Assembly (NCBI GenBank): GCA_044224315.1
Contig: JBGAKR010000001.1
Coordinates: 1,116,001-1,180,000 of the forward strand
Length of the DNA: 64,000 nucleotides
Direction: 5' to 3'
Origin: JAGXTF01 sp044224315
GTDB taxonomy: Bacteria > Bacteroidota > Bacteroidia > NS11-12g > UBA955
Both the position numbers and the translations under genes were made by a program. Of this stretch, positions 15,587 through 25,800 are shown in pieces. Each line of letters opens with the position of its first letter. Within the stretch, counting starts at the first letter, position 1. The notes beneath the pieces are model-generated. The model was not told where the DNA came from. It saw only the letters and a program-made list of their open reading frames with translations, and did not search any database.

Positions 15587-17101
15587 TTAAGGCTTCAACC
15601 TACCATACATCCTTGGGAATGGAATACTCTCCCGCACGTGTTTGAGTTTGCAAACCCAGGTTACCATGCGTTCAAGGCCCAATCCGAAACCGCTATGCGG
15701 AACAGAACCAAATCTTCTTAGATCCAGGTACCACTCAAAGGCTTCCATGGGCAGGCCGTGCTCGTTGATTTTTTCTTTGAGCATTTCCTCGTCGGTTTCC
15801 CTTTCACCACCACCTACAATTTCGCCATAGCCTTCTGGGGCCAAAACGTCGACACCACGGGCAAAACGGGGGTTTGAGGGGTTGCGTTTCAGGTAAAATG
15901 CCTTTACTTCATGCGGCCAGTCGTACACCATAATGGGTGAATCGAACAGTCGGGTAATTACGGTTTCGTCGCTTCCGCCAAAGTCGTTGCCATACTCAAA
16001 ATTGCGGGCGCTGCTTATCCACTGTGGAATATTGCGGGCATCTTCTTCCAGATCGGCTTTTTCGTGCTTCATGGCATCTACTTTGGCCTGGAAGAAATTA
16101 ATTTCCCCTTTTTTCATACCACCTGCAGCAATTTTGGCTTCGCGGTCGGCAACATCGGCATCTATTTCGGCAATGCGGGCCAGCACTTTCTCGAGTTCGG
16201 CCTCCAAACTTTTTATGCTGTTTACCCCATTTACATCCTGCTCGCCTTTGATGATGCGCACAGCCTCGTCATAGGTCATGCGGGGATAGGTTTTGAGGCT
16301 GCTTTCCAGCACTGCAGTATCGCGGCTAATGGTTTTCAGCTCATTCTGACATTTGGCCAGTACTTCGCGAATCACAAAGTGCATCATGCCCTCAATGGCA
16401 TCCATATTATCAAAAATATCATGGAAGGCCATTTCGGGTTCTATCATCCAAAACTCAGACAGGTGGCGGCGTGTTTTACTCTTTTCGGCACGGAAAGTGG
16501 GGCCGAATGTATAAATTTTGCCCATGGCCATGGCCATAGCTTCACCATAGAGCTGCCCGCTTTGGCTGAGGTAGGCAGGATCGCCATAAAAGTCGGTTTC
16601 GAACAGGGTGCTGGTTCCCTCTACCGCGTTGCCGGTAAAAATGGGTGAGTCCATTTGAACATATCCGTTTTCCTGAAAATAGCGGTGAATGCTGAAAATA
16701 ATTACGTTGCGAATGCGCATAATGGCCCATTGACGGGTGCTGCGCAACCACAGATGGCGTTGGTCCATCAAAAATTCTATACCGTGTTCTTTTTTGGCAA
16801 TCGGATAATTTTCGCTTTTGCCCACCAGTTCCAGGCTTTCAACCTGTACCTCATATCCTCCGATTTGTTTTTCATCGGCGCGCACGGTTCCGGTGAGGGT
16901 GATGCTGCATTCCAGCGATAAAGATTGGGCAATGGCTAAGCCTTGTTCGCCGGCAGTTTCGGCTGTAACTACGCATTGGCAGTAGCCTGTACCATCTCTT
17001 AAAATAATAAATACAATGCCTTTGCCCTCGCGTTTGTTAGAAACCCAGCCTTTTAAATTTACCTTTTTTGCTTCTGCGGTATGTAATTCCTGTATGTACA
17101 T
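15587..17101 (-). CDS. asnS: asparagine--tRNA ligase
   Basis: A class IIb aminoacyl-tRNA synthetase charging tRNA-Asn. An N-terminal OB-fold (about residues 10-105) precedes the catalytic core: motif 2 around FWMIEPEMAF and motif 3 GFGLGLERMVTWVC near the C-terminus. A charged insert of about 70 residues (AELEKVLARIAEIDADVADR region) interrupts the core and looks like a coiled coil; I believe it is common in this phylum. The start is ATG 17101 (MYIQELHTAEAKK); an in-frame ATG at 17146 would add residues without family likeness. Divergent from rpoN. Confidence 0.95.
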   Translation of the reverse strand: MYIQELHTAEAKKVNLKGWVSNKREGKGIVFIILRDGTGYCQCVVTAETAGEQGLAIAQSLSLECSITLTGTVRADEKQIGGYEVQVESLELVGKSENYPIAKKEHGIEFLMDQRHLWLRSTRQWAIMRIRNVIIFSIHRYFQENGYVQMDSPIFTGNAVEGTSTLFETDFYGDPAYLSQSGQLYGEAMAMAMGKIYTFGPTFRAEKSKTRRHLSEFWMIEPEMAFHDIFDNMDAIEGMMHFVIREVLAKCQNELKTISRDTAVLESSLKTYPRMTYDEAVRIIKGEQDVNGVNSIKSLEAELEKVLARIAEIDADVADREAKIAAGGMKKGEINFFQAKVDAMKHEKADLEEDARNIPQWISSARNFEYGNDFGGSDETVITRLFDSPIMVYDWPHEVKAFYLKRNPSNPRFARGVDVLAPEGYGEIVGGGERETDEEMLKEKINEHGLPMEAFEWYLDLRRFGSVPHSGFGLGLERMVTWVCKLKHVRESIPFPRMYGRLKP

Positions 17102-17176
17102 GTGTTTAAAATCCGCAAATACTCTAATTTTGCGGAGAGCTTGCAAAATTAGTTCAAAATAAACGAAGAGGGAAGA

Positions 17177-18631
17177 ATGAGTTCACTGAAACAGAACCTG
17201 AGCCAAAAAATGCTGCAAAAACTCAGTCCGCAGCAAATACAGTTCATTAAACTGCTGCAGCTGAATACACAGGATTTTGAAGAGAAAGTAGATCAGGAAT
17301 TGCTGGATAACCCCGCGCTGGAAGACACCAAAACCAGCACGGAAGAAACTTTTGATAACGACGAAAGCGAAGATTATAGTGAGGATGACTACCTGAAAGA
17401 TGATGTGGATATTCAGGAATTGCTGAATGCCGGTGGCGACGATGAGGGTGGTTTTCACCTGAATGAAGATTATGGTGAGGAGCAAAGAGACAGCCCCATT
17501 ATCAGCCAGAGCACTTTTCAGGAATACCTGATGGAGCAGGCCCGGGCTACATTTTTTGACGACAAGGATTTATTGCTTGCCAGCCACCTCATCAACAGTA
17601 TTGAGGAAGATGGTTACCTGCGCCGCGAATTGCGCAGCATTGTAAACGACCTGGCGTTTAACGAAAACATCAGCACCACCGAGGAACACCTGGAAAAACT
17701 GCTGATTAAAATACAGAATTTCGACCCGGCAGGAATTGGTGCCCGCGACCTGCAGGAATGTCTTCTGCTGCAGCTTTACAAAAAGGATTACGGCGATAAT
17801 CCGGCAATTGATTTGGCTGAAACCATTATTGCTGAGCAAATGGAAGCGTTTTCTAAAAAGCACTACGACAAAATAAAACGCAGCCTGAAAATTGACGATG
17901 ACCAATTAAAAATGGCCATTGCCGAAATTGTAAAACTCAATCCCAAACCGGGAGAAACGGGGGTATCCAATGCCAAAACCCAGTATATTGTTCCCGATTT
18001 TATTGTAACCAATAATGATGGCATAATTCAGGTAACCCTAAACTCGCGCAATGCACCCGATTTGCGCATTTCGGCTGCCTATACCGAAACTTTAAAAGCT
18101 TACGAAAACTCACCCCAAAAAGCCCAGACTTTGAAGGATGCAGTGCAATACATAAAACAAAAACTGGATGGGGCCAAATGGTTTATTGACAGTGTAAAAC
18201 AGCGCCACAATACGCTGATGAGCACCATGGAAGCCATTGTGTATCGCCAGCGCGAGTTTTTTGTAGATGGGGATGAAACCAAACTCAAACCCATGATATT
18301 GAAGGATATTGCAACCCAGGTGGGTTTAGATATTTCTACCATTTCGCGGGTAGCAAACAGTAAATATGTAGAAACCGATTTTGGTATTTTTCCGCTGAAA
18401 TTCTTTTTCTCGGAGGGTATAACCAATGAGGATGGCGAAGAGGTAAGTAACCGCGAGATTAAAAAAATACTCAGCAATGCCATAGAAGCCGAGGAAAAGA
18501 AAAAACCACTAACCGACGAGGCGCTTATGGATTTGCTGAAAGAAAAAGGCTACAACATAGCCCGCCGCACCGTGGCCAAATACCGCGAGCAACTCAATAT
18601 TCCTGTTGCCAGATTGAGGAAAGAATTGTGA
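17177..18631 (+). CDS. rpoN: RNA polymerase sigma-54 factor
   Basis: A 484-residue sigma-54. Region I is glutamine/leucine-rich (KMLQKLSPQQIQFIKLLQLN), region II acidic (about residues 50-100), then the core-binding and HTH domains. The C-terminal RpoN box is RRTVAKYREQLNIP, matching the ARRTVAKYRE consensus that contacts the -24 element. It directs transcription at -24/-12 promoters with AAA+ activators, none of which is in this window. The last 61 bases around its stop are repeated at 20406-20466. Confidence 0.95.
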   Translation: MSSLKQNLSQKMLQKLSPQQIQFIKLLQLNTQDFEEKVDQELLDNPALEDTKTSTEETFDNDESEDYSEDDYLKDDVDIQELLNAGGDDEGGFHLNEDYGEEQRDSPIISQSTFQEYLMEQARATFFDDKDLLLASHLINSIEEDGYLRRELRSIVNDLAFNENISTTEEHLEKLLIKIQNFDPAGIGARDLQECLLLQLYKKDYGDNPAIDLAETIIAEQMEAFSKKHYDKIKRSLKIDDDQLKMAIAEIVKLNPKPGETGVSNAKTQYIVPDFIVTNNDGIIQVTLNSRNAPDLRISAAYTETLKAYENSPQKAQTLKDAVQYIKQKLDGAKWFIDSVKQRHNTLMSTMEAIVYRQREFFVDGDETKLKPMILKDIATQVGLDISTISRVANSKYVETDFGIFPLKFFFSEGITNEDGEEVSNREIKKILSNAIEAEEKKKPLTDEALMDLLKEKGYNIARRTVAKYREQLNIPVARLRKEL

Positions 18632-18633
18632 TT
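18573..18633 (+). repeat. direct repeat, original copy (rpoN 3' end)
   Basis: Sixty-one bases covering the last rpoN codons and stop; the other copy is at 20406-20466 with two base differences. The pair brackets the gene at 18656-20209. Confidence 0.85.
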
Positions 18634-18655
18634 GGTTTTAATTCAATTAAACGAA

Positions 18656-20209
18656 TTAAAAATTAAACACAATACCAAAATTCCAGTATTTATTTTTATT
18701 AAAAGAGAAATTATCCTTGCTTGTGAAGGCCAGTCCGTATTCAAAATACACCCTTTCAAGCAATCGGTTGTTTTCAGTTTCGTATGCCAGTCCTAATGAA
18801 ATATTTTTGAATAATCTATTTTCATTATTGAAATTAAAATATTTAATATTTGTAGAGCCAAAAAACTTGATATTATAATTGTACGTGGGATAGCTTCCTA
18901 TCATTGACCATCGTGTAAACGGTGAAAACATGTCCAATGGCATGGTAACAAAATTACATACATAATTGAGGCTGGAGGTAAGGTGAACCCCTGTGTCTAT
19001 TCCAACACCAATGGACCATCTGTCGTAAATGCCTTTCTTAAATATACCTCCAATCAAATATGGGACAGCGGTTTTTTGGGTGTGAAATATGCCCGGTTCG
19101 AGAAAAATAAGCCTTTTCTCACTTTTAATTAGAAGGTCCGAAAATTTACCGCCACCAAATAAAAGTGTACAACAGGGTACTTTTCTCCGCACTACTAAAG
19201 TTTCAAATTGGGTTTTCTTGTGCACTTTGTCCCAGCCCAGTTTTACCTTCGCAAAAACATATCCTGCATTTTTTTTACCTTTTCTCTCGTAGTATTTTAC
19301 CGGTCCTTTTACGTCGGATATCTGCAAATTCTCGTCAACACTGGCTTTTGGAATGCGCATAATAAAACTGTTTCTGCGCAAAAACCTTCTTTTGAGTTTC
19401 AACACACTTCTTGTGGCATAATCTTCTACCCAACATGAATCAATGTTGTTTTCTCTTCTCAATGATAGCAGGCTGCTGTCGCATTTATCGCAAGGTTTAT
19501 TTACTTTATAAAAAACGCCAAAATCAAGGTATTGTTTGAGTGGTATATTGGTAAAATACACGGTGTAGTTCCAATTGCCATCCTCTATCCTTTTCGATTT
19601 CCAGTTCACACCCACCTCATGCGGAATTCCGAGGCTATCCCTCATTGCGGTAAAATATTTTAACCCTGTGCGCATATTCATATTGATAACTTCCAAATGC
19701 ATAAATAGCTTGCCCCGAATGGTATCAATGCGCTTTGTTGAATAAGAATTAATTCTGCAATCCCTGCAATAACAACTGTTATTTTGCATTTTTTTGCTAT
19801 TGACAGAATCAATGAAGGGTTTGGGTTTGCTAAAGTAGATGACAATGTCCACTTTGCGGTCTCGGTCTTCTACTTTCTTTACTTTTTCGCCCCGGGGTTT
19901 TATTTCAAATTGAATGGGACTCTCATTGCGCATTTCCCTGCAATATTTCTCTACTGCCGCAGCTCGGTTTGCTGCCAGGCGCAAGTTTCCTTTTACAGAT
20001 CCAATTGAATCTGTATAACCGAAAAGGACAATTTTAACTATATCATTGGTATCTGCATACAAGGCTTTTTTCAATTTACTTTGTTCCGATAATCTAAGAT
20101 TGTACTTTCCATATTCAAAAAACACTGTAGTTTTTACTTGTGCATTTGCATGCCTCGATAAACTAATTATTATTAGTAATGTAATTATAAAATAAAATCT
20201 GCGTAGCAT
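18656..20209 (-). CDS. exported protein: N-terminal OmpA-like domain, C-terminal beta-barrel-like region
   Basis: A 517-residue protein with a signal peptide (cleaved near NAQ, residue 24). Residues about 25-130 resemble an OmpA C-terminal peptidoglycan-binding domain: FGYTDSIGSVKGNLRLAANR and the RGE/DRDRKVDI ending. A middle region of about 150 residues has a CxxC-type pair (CDKC) and beta-rich prediction. The last 170 residues have alternating aromatic strands and end NFGIVFNF, as in outer-membrane barrels. The OmpA domain comes first, the reverse of classical OmpA. It sits between two copies of the rpoN 3' end and may be a late addition to the caspase/CHAT cluster. Confidence 0.75.
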   Translation of the reverse strand: MLRRFYFIITLLIIISLSRHANAQVKTTVFFEYGKYNLRLSEQSKLKKALYADTNDIVKIVLFGYTDSIGSVKGNLRLAANRAAAVEKYCREMRNESPIQFEIKPRGEKVKKVEDRDRKVDIVIYFSKPKPFIDSVNSKKMQNNSCYCRDCRINSYSTKRIDTIRGKLFMHLEVINMNMRTGLKYFTAMRDSLGIPHEVGVNWKSKRIEDGNWNYTVYFTNIPLKQYLDFGVFYKVNKPCDKCDSSLLSLRRENNIDSCWVEDYATRSVLKLKRRFLRRNSFIMRIPKASVDENLQISDVKGPVKYYERKGKKNAGYVFAKVKLGWDKVHKKTQFETLVVRRKVPCCTLLFGGGKFSDLLIKSEKRLIFLEPGIFHTQKTAVPYLIGGIFKKGIYDRWSIGVGIDTGVHLTSSLNYVCNFVTMPLDMFSPFTRWSMIGSYPTYNYNIKFFGSTNIKYFNFNNENRLFKNISLGLAYETENNRLLERVYFEYGLAFTSKDNFSFNKNKYWNFGIVFNF

Positions 20210-20405
20210 TACTGGTTGAATCTAAACAAAATTAACTATAATATTTAGGTTTTCAAATAAAAAGCACGACATAATCAAATCACATCAGAAAGTATTAGCT
20301 CATTTTGTAAGTTTCTAAATGTCACGCATAATATTCTAATAACTATAAATATTATTTTCGATTCAGCTTACCCTGTTCAAGCGCCCCGTTTCTGGCTTAT
20401 TCATA

Positions 20406-20466
20406 TGGCCAAATACCGCGAGCAACTCAATATTCCTGTTGCCAGGTTGTGGAAAGAATTGTGATT
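20406..20466 (+). repeat. direct repeat, duplicated rpoN 3' end
   Basis: Sixty-one bases, 59 identical to 18573-18633, including the fragment of the RpoN box and the stop codon, with no rpoN upstream. It abuts the stop codon of the convergent CHAT gene. The remaining bases 20210-20405 show no gene. Confidence 0.85.
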
Positions 20467-21845
20467 TAATAATCGATACCAAATAAAGAAAAACTTGCCC
20501 ACTGACTGGGTTTGGGAAATTTTTTTCTAGTGTCTAAAATTGCTTGTCTTAGTGGTTCTGAAGGCGAAAATGTAGAGGGTATTTGCAAATAATACATGAA
20601 TCTGCTCATCAAAAACGCGGTTGCTTCATCATCTACACTCCAAAGACTCATAATTACATGAGAGCTACCCCCGATTAAAAAGCTACGTGCCAGGCCTGCT
20701 GTGCCTGCTTCGAGAGATTTTCCCAAACCCGTTTGACAAGCACTTAATATTACCATGTTGGGCAATGATTTCTCATATCCACGAAGATTCATAATCTCGC
20801 GCGCTTTTAGATATGGGTCGGTGCCGCTCAAAACCAAAAAACTTTTTCCCATTGGATCTATGGCATCCGAAACTCCATGAGTGGCAAAATAGGCCAGGTC
20901 GCATCTCAAAAGGTATTTCAATACACTGTCTTTTTTGGCAGATTGGTTTTTTAATAACCAATAGGGTGCCCCGCAAATGGCAATTGCTGAATCTATTTCT
21001 CTTTCAGCTCCCGGTAAATTTGGATAATAAAAAATACTATCCTGCGGATACTGTGGATTGCTAACAAAAAGCGGATGTTTCCATTGGAAACTTTTAGGTG
21101 CATAATCTTCAAACTCTTCACAGTTGTCAAATCTTTGAGGCAGGCTTCTTCCATCCCAATTGCCCATACTCCTTTTGAGTAATTTAATTCTCAATGCCAC
21201 CAAATCAATTAGACTGGGAACAATGGTAAAACTCATTTTTTCAATTAAAAATTCATTTTTGGAAAACGGTTTTAAAATATGAAATGGAAAAGTACCAATA
21301 TTAAATGCAGGAATAATTAATAAATGACGCGTATCTGGCAGCAAAGCAGATGGGATTAACAAACGTGTAGCCCTTGTTATGACCGAATCTGCATCAACCT
21401 CTGTGATTGATTCTTCAATGATATTAACGCCTCGGTTTATTGGTATCCGGTTCTTGCTTAATTGTTGCAAATCCAGGCTGGTATTTATTTGTTCGTGCAA
21501 TTCAAGTAATGCATTTTTGCTAATTGGATAATATTTAATTTCCATTACTTTTCCAGGCACATAATAAGCCCTGCGTAAAGTATCATTTTTAAAAAAATAA
21601 AATAGAACCCCAATCCCTGAATCTCTAGGGTACAATTTGCCTAGTAAAGAAGCAAAACTATCATCAGATTGTATACGGTTGGATTTGTATGCATCAAATA
21701 AGTCGGTAATTTCATTTTCTTCCAAACCCCTTGTGCGTAATAAATTCGAATATTGGGCTTCATACATTCTATAAATTTCTTTCTCATCCTGGGCATTTAA
21801 TAAAATACTCCAAAATAAAGATAAAAATAAAATTACCGTTTTCAA
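20466..21845 (-). CDS. exported CHAT-domain protein (caspase-like protease)
   Basis: A 459-residue protein starting with a signal peptide (MKTVILFLSLFWSILLNAQ). The N-terminal half is helical without clear TPR consensus. The CHAT domain covers about residues 170-459: catalytic His in YFATHGVSD (about 323), catalytic Cys in ILSACQTGLG (about 370), then GTAGLARSFLIGGSSHVIMS and LWSVDD, all hallmark blocks. CHAT proteases are clan CD relatives of caspases and separase; most studied ones are cytoplasmic (for example the gRAMP-associated one), so export is notable. It lies 15 bases after the preceding secreted gene, in line with the caspase operon. Confidence 0.9.
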   Translation of the reverse strand: MKTVILFLSLFWSILLNAQDEKEIYRMYEAQYSNLLRTRGLEENEITDLFDAYKSNRIQSDDSFASLLGKLYPRDSGIGVLFYFFKNDTLRRAYYVPGKVMEIKYYPISKNALLELHEQINTSLDLQQLSKNRIPINRGVNIIEESITEVDADSVITRATRLLIPSALLPDTRHLLIIPAFNIGTFPFHILKPFSKNEFLIEKMSFTIVPSLIDLVALRIKLLKRSMGNWDGRSLPQRFDNCEEFEDYAPKSFQWKHPLFVSNPQYPQDSIFYYPNLPGAEREIDSAIAICGAPYWLLKNQSAKKDSVLKYLLRCDLAYFATHGVSDAIDPMGKSFLVLSGTDPYLKAREIMNLRGYEKSLPNMVILSACQTGLGKSLEAGTAGLARSFLIGGSSHVIMSLWSVDDEATAFLMSRFMYYLQIPSTFSPSEPLRQAILDTRKKFPKPSQWASFSLFGIDY

Positions 21846-21860
21846 TTAAAAAAATATTCG

Positions 21861-22838
21861 TTATTGTCTCAATAGATAATCACTGCAGGGGTACCAACTT
21901 TTTACATCCGCAGCTGCTTTGCGTTCTTTACTTGCAAGTCGGTCGTAATCCTGTGCCTCGGTAAAATGTGGGGCGCCCAATGCAATGCCAAAAATTGTGC
22001 CTCCTATTCCGGTGCCTACCAATACCGCATTCCCTGCATTTTTATTAAGGTTTTTTGCACCCGAAATTAAAGCAACCAGCGAAACAGGTGCTAAAACTGC
22101 GCACATTAAATTGCCTTTAACCCGTTCAGACCTTGCTAGTCTTTCATAATTCTGTGCTTTTTCCTCATGCTCCGCAATTAGTGCACCCATTTTTTTACAC
22201 GTAAATCTTTCGGCTTCATTAAAGTATTCTGTGCCCTTAAAATTGTTTAAAAAATATAAATATTCATTAAAATTAGTGCCCTTTTCAATACAGGCCTCAT
22301 AAGCAAATTTTCCAAAAAAATAGAGCTGATTATAATAATAAGTTTCAATATCCGGGCCACCGCAGGTTGCACAAATTTTATAACTGCCAGCTATATCATC
22401 CTTGCTATCGGTCATAAACCTTACCCATTCATCCCGGTTGCTCACCAGCTCAAATCGACCTTTAGGATAACCCGCATCCCCTGTATATCCTTTATCGTTC
22501 AGCCATTTTTTAACTTTATTAATTACGTATTCTCTGTCGCTACCCTCCTCAAATGGACCAAATAACCGCTTGGCATCCCATAAAAGCAACTTAGATACAG
22601 AATATAACCCTTTATGATAATACGACAACATTAATAATTCATGCAATACAAATGTAGAATTTCCCTCATTGTAATAACGCGCTTTTAACGCATTGGCAAT
22701 GCAATTGTCGTAGTTGCCGGCTTTATTATCTTGCACAGCCTGGTCTTTGTAATCTTCGTATAAATCCTCATCGAGTTGCTGCGCAAAGGCGGGAGAAAGC
22801 AGGAAAAGCAAGAGAAAAGTGGTTAAGATGTTTTTCAT
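21861..22838 (-). CDS. exported helical protein with C-terminal hydrophobic hairpin
   Basis: A 325-residue protein with a signal peptide (KNILTTFLLLFLLSPAFAQ). Residues about 25-100 look like two or three TPR-like helix pairs (AGNYDNCIANALKARYYNEG). A hydrophobic glycine-rich pair of segments near residues 245-295 (LMCAVLAPVSLVALISGA and VLVGTGIGGTIFGIALGA) could span a membrane. No enzyme motif. It lies between the last WD40-caspase gene (53 bases) and the CHAT gene (15 bases), so it is probably part of the same complex or pathway. Confidence 0.75.
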   Translation of the reverse strand: MKNILTTFLLLFLLSPAFAQQLDEDLYEDYKDQAVQDNKAGNYDNCIANALKARYYNEGNSTFVLHELLMLSYYHKGLYSVSKLLLWDAKRLFGPFEEGSDREYVINKVKKWLNDKGYTGDAGYPKGRFELVSNRDEWVRFMTDSKDDIAGSYKICATCGGPDIETYYYNQLYFFGKFAYEACIEKGTNFNEYLYFLNNFKGTEYFNEAERFTCKKMGALIAEHEEKAQNYERLARSERVKGNLMCAVLAPVSLVALISGAKNLNKNAGNAVLVGTGIGGTIFGIALGAPHFTEAQDYDRLASKERKAAADVKSWYPCSDYLLRQ

Positions 22839-22891
22839 GGTGCTTGCAAAAATATTTAAAGAATTGAAATTTACAAATTAACCATCCGGAT

Positions 22892-25800
22892 TCACCACAC
22901 CCGCCAATCCCAACTGATGGTTTCGGTGCGGTTTGTGGGCTTTTGCATGCCATTTGTGAGTTCTAAAACCCGCTTTCCTACTCTCTCTTTTAATTGTGAT
23001 ACGGTGATGGATGAATTGCTTTGCATAGCTTCCAATATACTGTAGGTAAATACCCCATTTTGTAAATCCCCTTTTTCTAATGCAAACTGGGTACCCCCGG
23101 AGGCTGAAATAATGGTGGCCCCGGTTCCTTTGCTCACATTCACAAATAACTCCTGCATCAGTTCAAAACTGTTTTTCAATCCCAGGCCATTTTCATTGCC
23201 TTCATAGGCCACCACATCTACTCCTTTTAATCCCAGGCTATCAGCTTCTTGTTTTATTCTTACCAGTTCTTCTTTATCCACCTCGCCACTGTGGCATGCA
23301 TCTATGAGCATGAGTTTTTGCCTTGCAGGAATGCTGTCCAGCAAGTTCTCCAGGGCCTCATAGGGCAGTCCGCTTATCTCGGGATGTTCGAAATCTACTT
23401 CACAAGTACTTAAAAAATAATTATAGTTTTGATCCAGCAAACCGTGACCCGAATATGCAATGATTACTTTGTCATTTACCCTGGTTTTTTGCAATTTTAA
23501 TTTAATTCTTCGCAGATTTTCTGCATTCACCTCACAGTTAAATAAGGTATCAATCTCCAGTGTGTCCTTATAACGCTGCCTTAGTTTTGAAGCCAAATCG
23601 CGAATATCCTTTACACTGTATTTTAAATTGTATTGCGCATTGCTAAATTGTGCAACCCCCATGCCCACAAAATATACTTTTTGTCTGGGTAGTTTTACTG
23701 GCTGAAACGTGGTGTAAACAAATTGGGCCAGAGATTTACTACCCAGCTCATTTATGCAGTATACCCGAATGGTATTAAACCCTTCACTCAGTTCTATTTC
23801 TACTTTTTGATTGCAATTTTCACCTCGGATTATCAATCCATTTTTTCCATACACAGGCACCTCATTTACCCATATATGCAGGCTTTGCAAGCCACTATGT
23901 GCAATTGAATCTGATGCGCTGATATTCAATTCAACTTTAGATTTATGGCTAATCCCAGCAATGCTTTTCGCATTCTGTACCTTTATAACTGGTGCAGGAT
24001 TATTTTTGTCAATTTGATTTGTATCCAAACCCAATTTTTTTACCCTTTTTAAATAGGCATTCTGGTAAGCTGTAATCAACGCTGTATCCTTGCTGCCAAG
24101 GGCTTTCAATACTTTATCCGGTCGGTTATATCGCAGATCCCATTGGTCAAAATCATAGATATTACCCCTATAATACCATGATAATTTATCCATGGCATTT
24201 TTGGAAGCAAAATATTCATTATTGGGCAACATCCACAAAAAATCTATGGAATCAATTATTAATAATGAATACATTTTTAACCCTGTTTCTAAATTGTAAA
24301 AATGGTAGCGGGCATCTTCCTTCACCACTGCACAATTGCCTTCAAAATTTACCTCGGCTATTTCTGCAATTTCAATCCCATCAATTTGTGGCAGCTGTAA
24401 ATACACCATTTTACTCTCATTCCATGCTTTGGATGATCGAAAATTAAGGGTATCCCAATAACTTGTCAGCCCATTTTTGGTAATGGTAATTAAATATTTC
24501 TGATCTTTAGAAAAACCCAAAAAAACTACCCTTGCTGGGAAATGCAAAATATTACACAATATATTGCCATTGTTTGCATCCCAAACCGATACCATGCTAT
24601 CGGAGTTGTCTATATATGTTGCTAAAAGGCTTTCACTGCGGTTAAATGTAGTGCGTATAAATTCATAATTACCTGAATCCTTTTTATTATACCTGTAAAA
24701 TTGCATGGCAGATAGGTGATTATAATTTACCCCATTATACAGATGCAATATGCTGTCCTTTATACCCAAAAGCCTTTTCCCTGTTGGGCTATAGGAAATA
24801 CTGCCATATTTCTTTTTATAAAAAACCACACTGTCTTGGATAAAATCATATATCTGATAACCCGAATCTGTTTTGCCCAAAATATACCTACTATTTGGGC
24901 TGAATTTTAATTCACTGAATTTCTCGTTATCATCGCTATAGCGCACTACTTTTCTCGTTCCATGTTTATATATTCTAAATTTATTACTTTCAAATACCAA
25001 TAAAAAACTGTCATCCGGACTGGTTAATACCTCATAATAGTGTTTCTTCAATGCATATTGTTTTATTAATTTTCCGTTCTCTGTATCCCAGATTTTAAGC
25101 ATGCTATCACTTCCCACACTTTGCAATTCAGCCCCATTTGGAGAAAAATGCTGGGTAAGAATGTTTTTCCGGTGTGCCGGTATTCTTATAATTTTCAAAT
25201 TATCTACCGGATTTACCAGATACAAATTTGTATCGGCATTGGTAAAAGACAATCCACTTACCCCGGTGCGAAAAGCATAGGCCTGCGGGCGGAGTGGGTC
25301 AAATTCAAAACCCTGCACCGATCGGGTATAGCCTTTCAATTCCATGTGCAATTTTCCTGTGCGCAGGTTAAAAACTTTCGAAATGTTGTTTACACAGCGC
25401 ACTACCAAAAAATTACCATCCCCAGAAAAACTCATCACCCCAGCATCCTTTCCTTCTAAGTAATCAATATTGCCATCGTGATTATAGGCATTGGCATCCA
25501 GCCTGTACAATATTTTTTTATCGGCAAGATTATACACTACTATTTTATCATCATTAGATGCTGTAGCCAACAGATTTCCATCCAAGTTATAGGCCAAGCT
25601 AACCACTGCTGAATAATGCCCATTGAGGGTTAAAAATTCCTTGGGCCTTACAACAAAAAGGCCGGTATTGGCCGAAATGGCCAGCTCGTCTTTAAGCGGA
25701 TTATTGATAACTGTAATAATTTTTGAACTATCGGGTAAATAATGCGTTCTTAACTTTTTTCGCTTGCGGTCAAAAAAATTAATTTCACTGCTGTTGTCAA

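Noticed and set aside
16064..16648. 194-codon plus-strand frame across asnS
   Set aside because: Shadow frame antisense to asnS; the opposite strand carries class II synthetase motifs.
18634..20405. Small integrative element in the rpoN 3' end
   Set aside because: The direct repeats fit, but there is no integrase, excisionase or other mobility gene inside, so it is kept as a finding rather than annotated as a mobile element.
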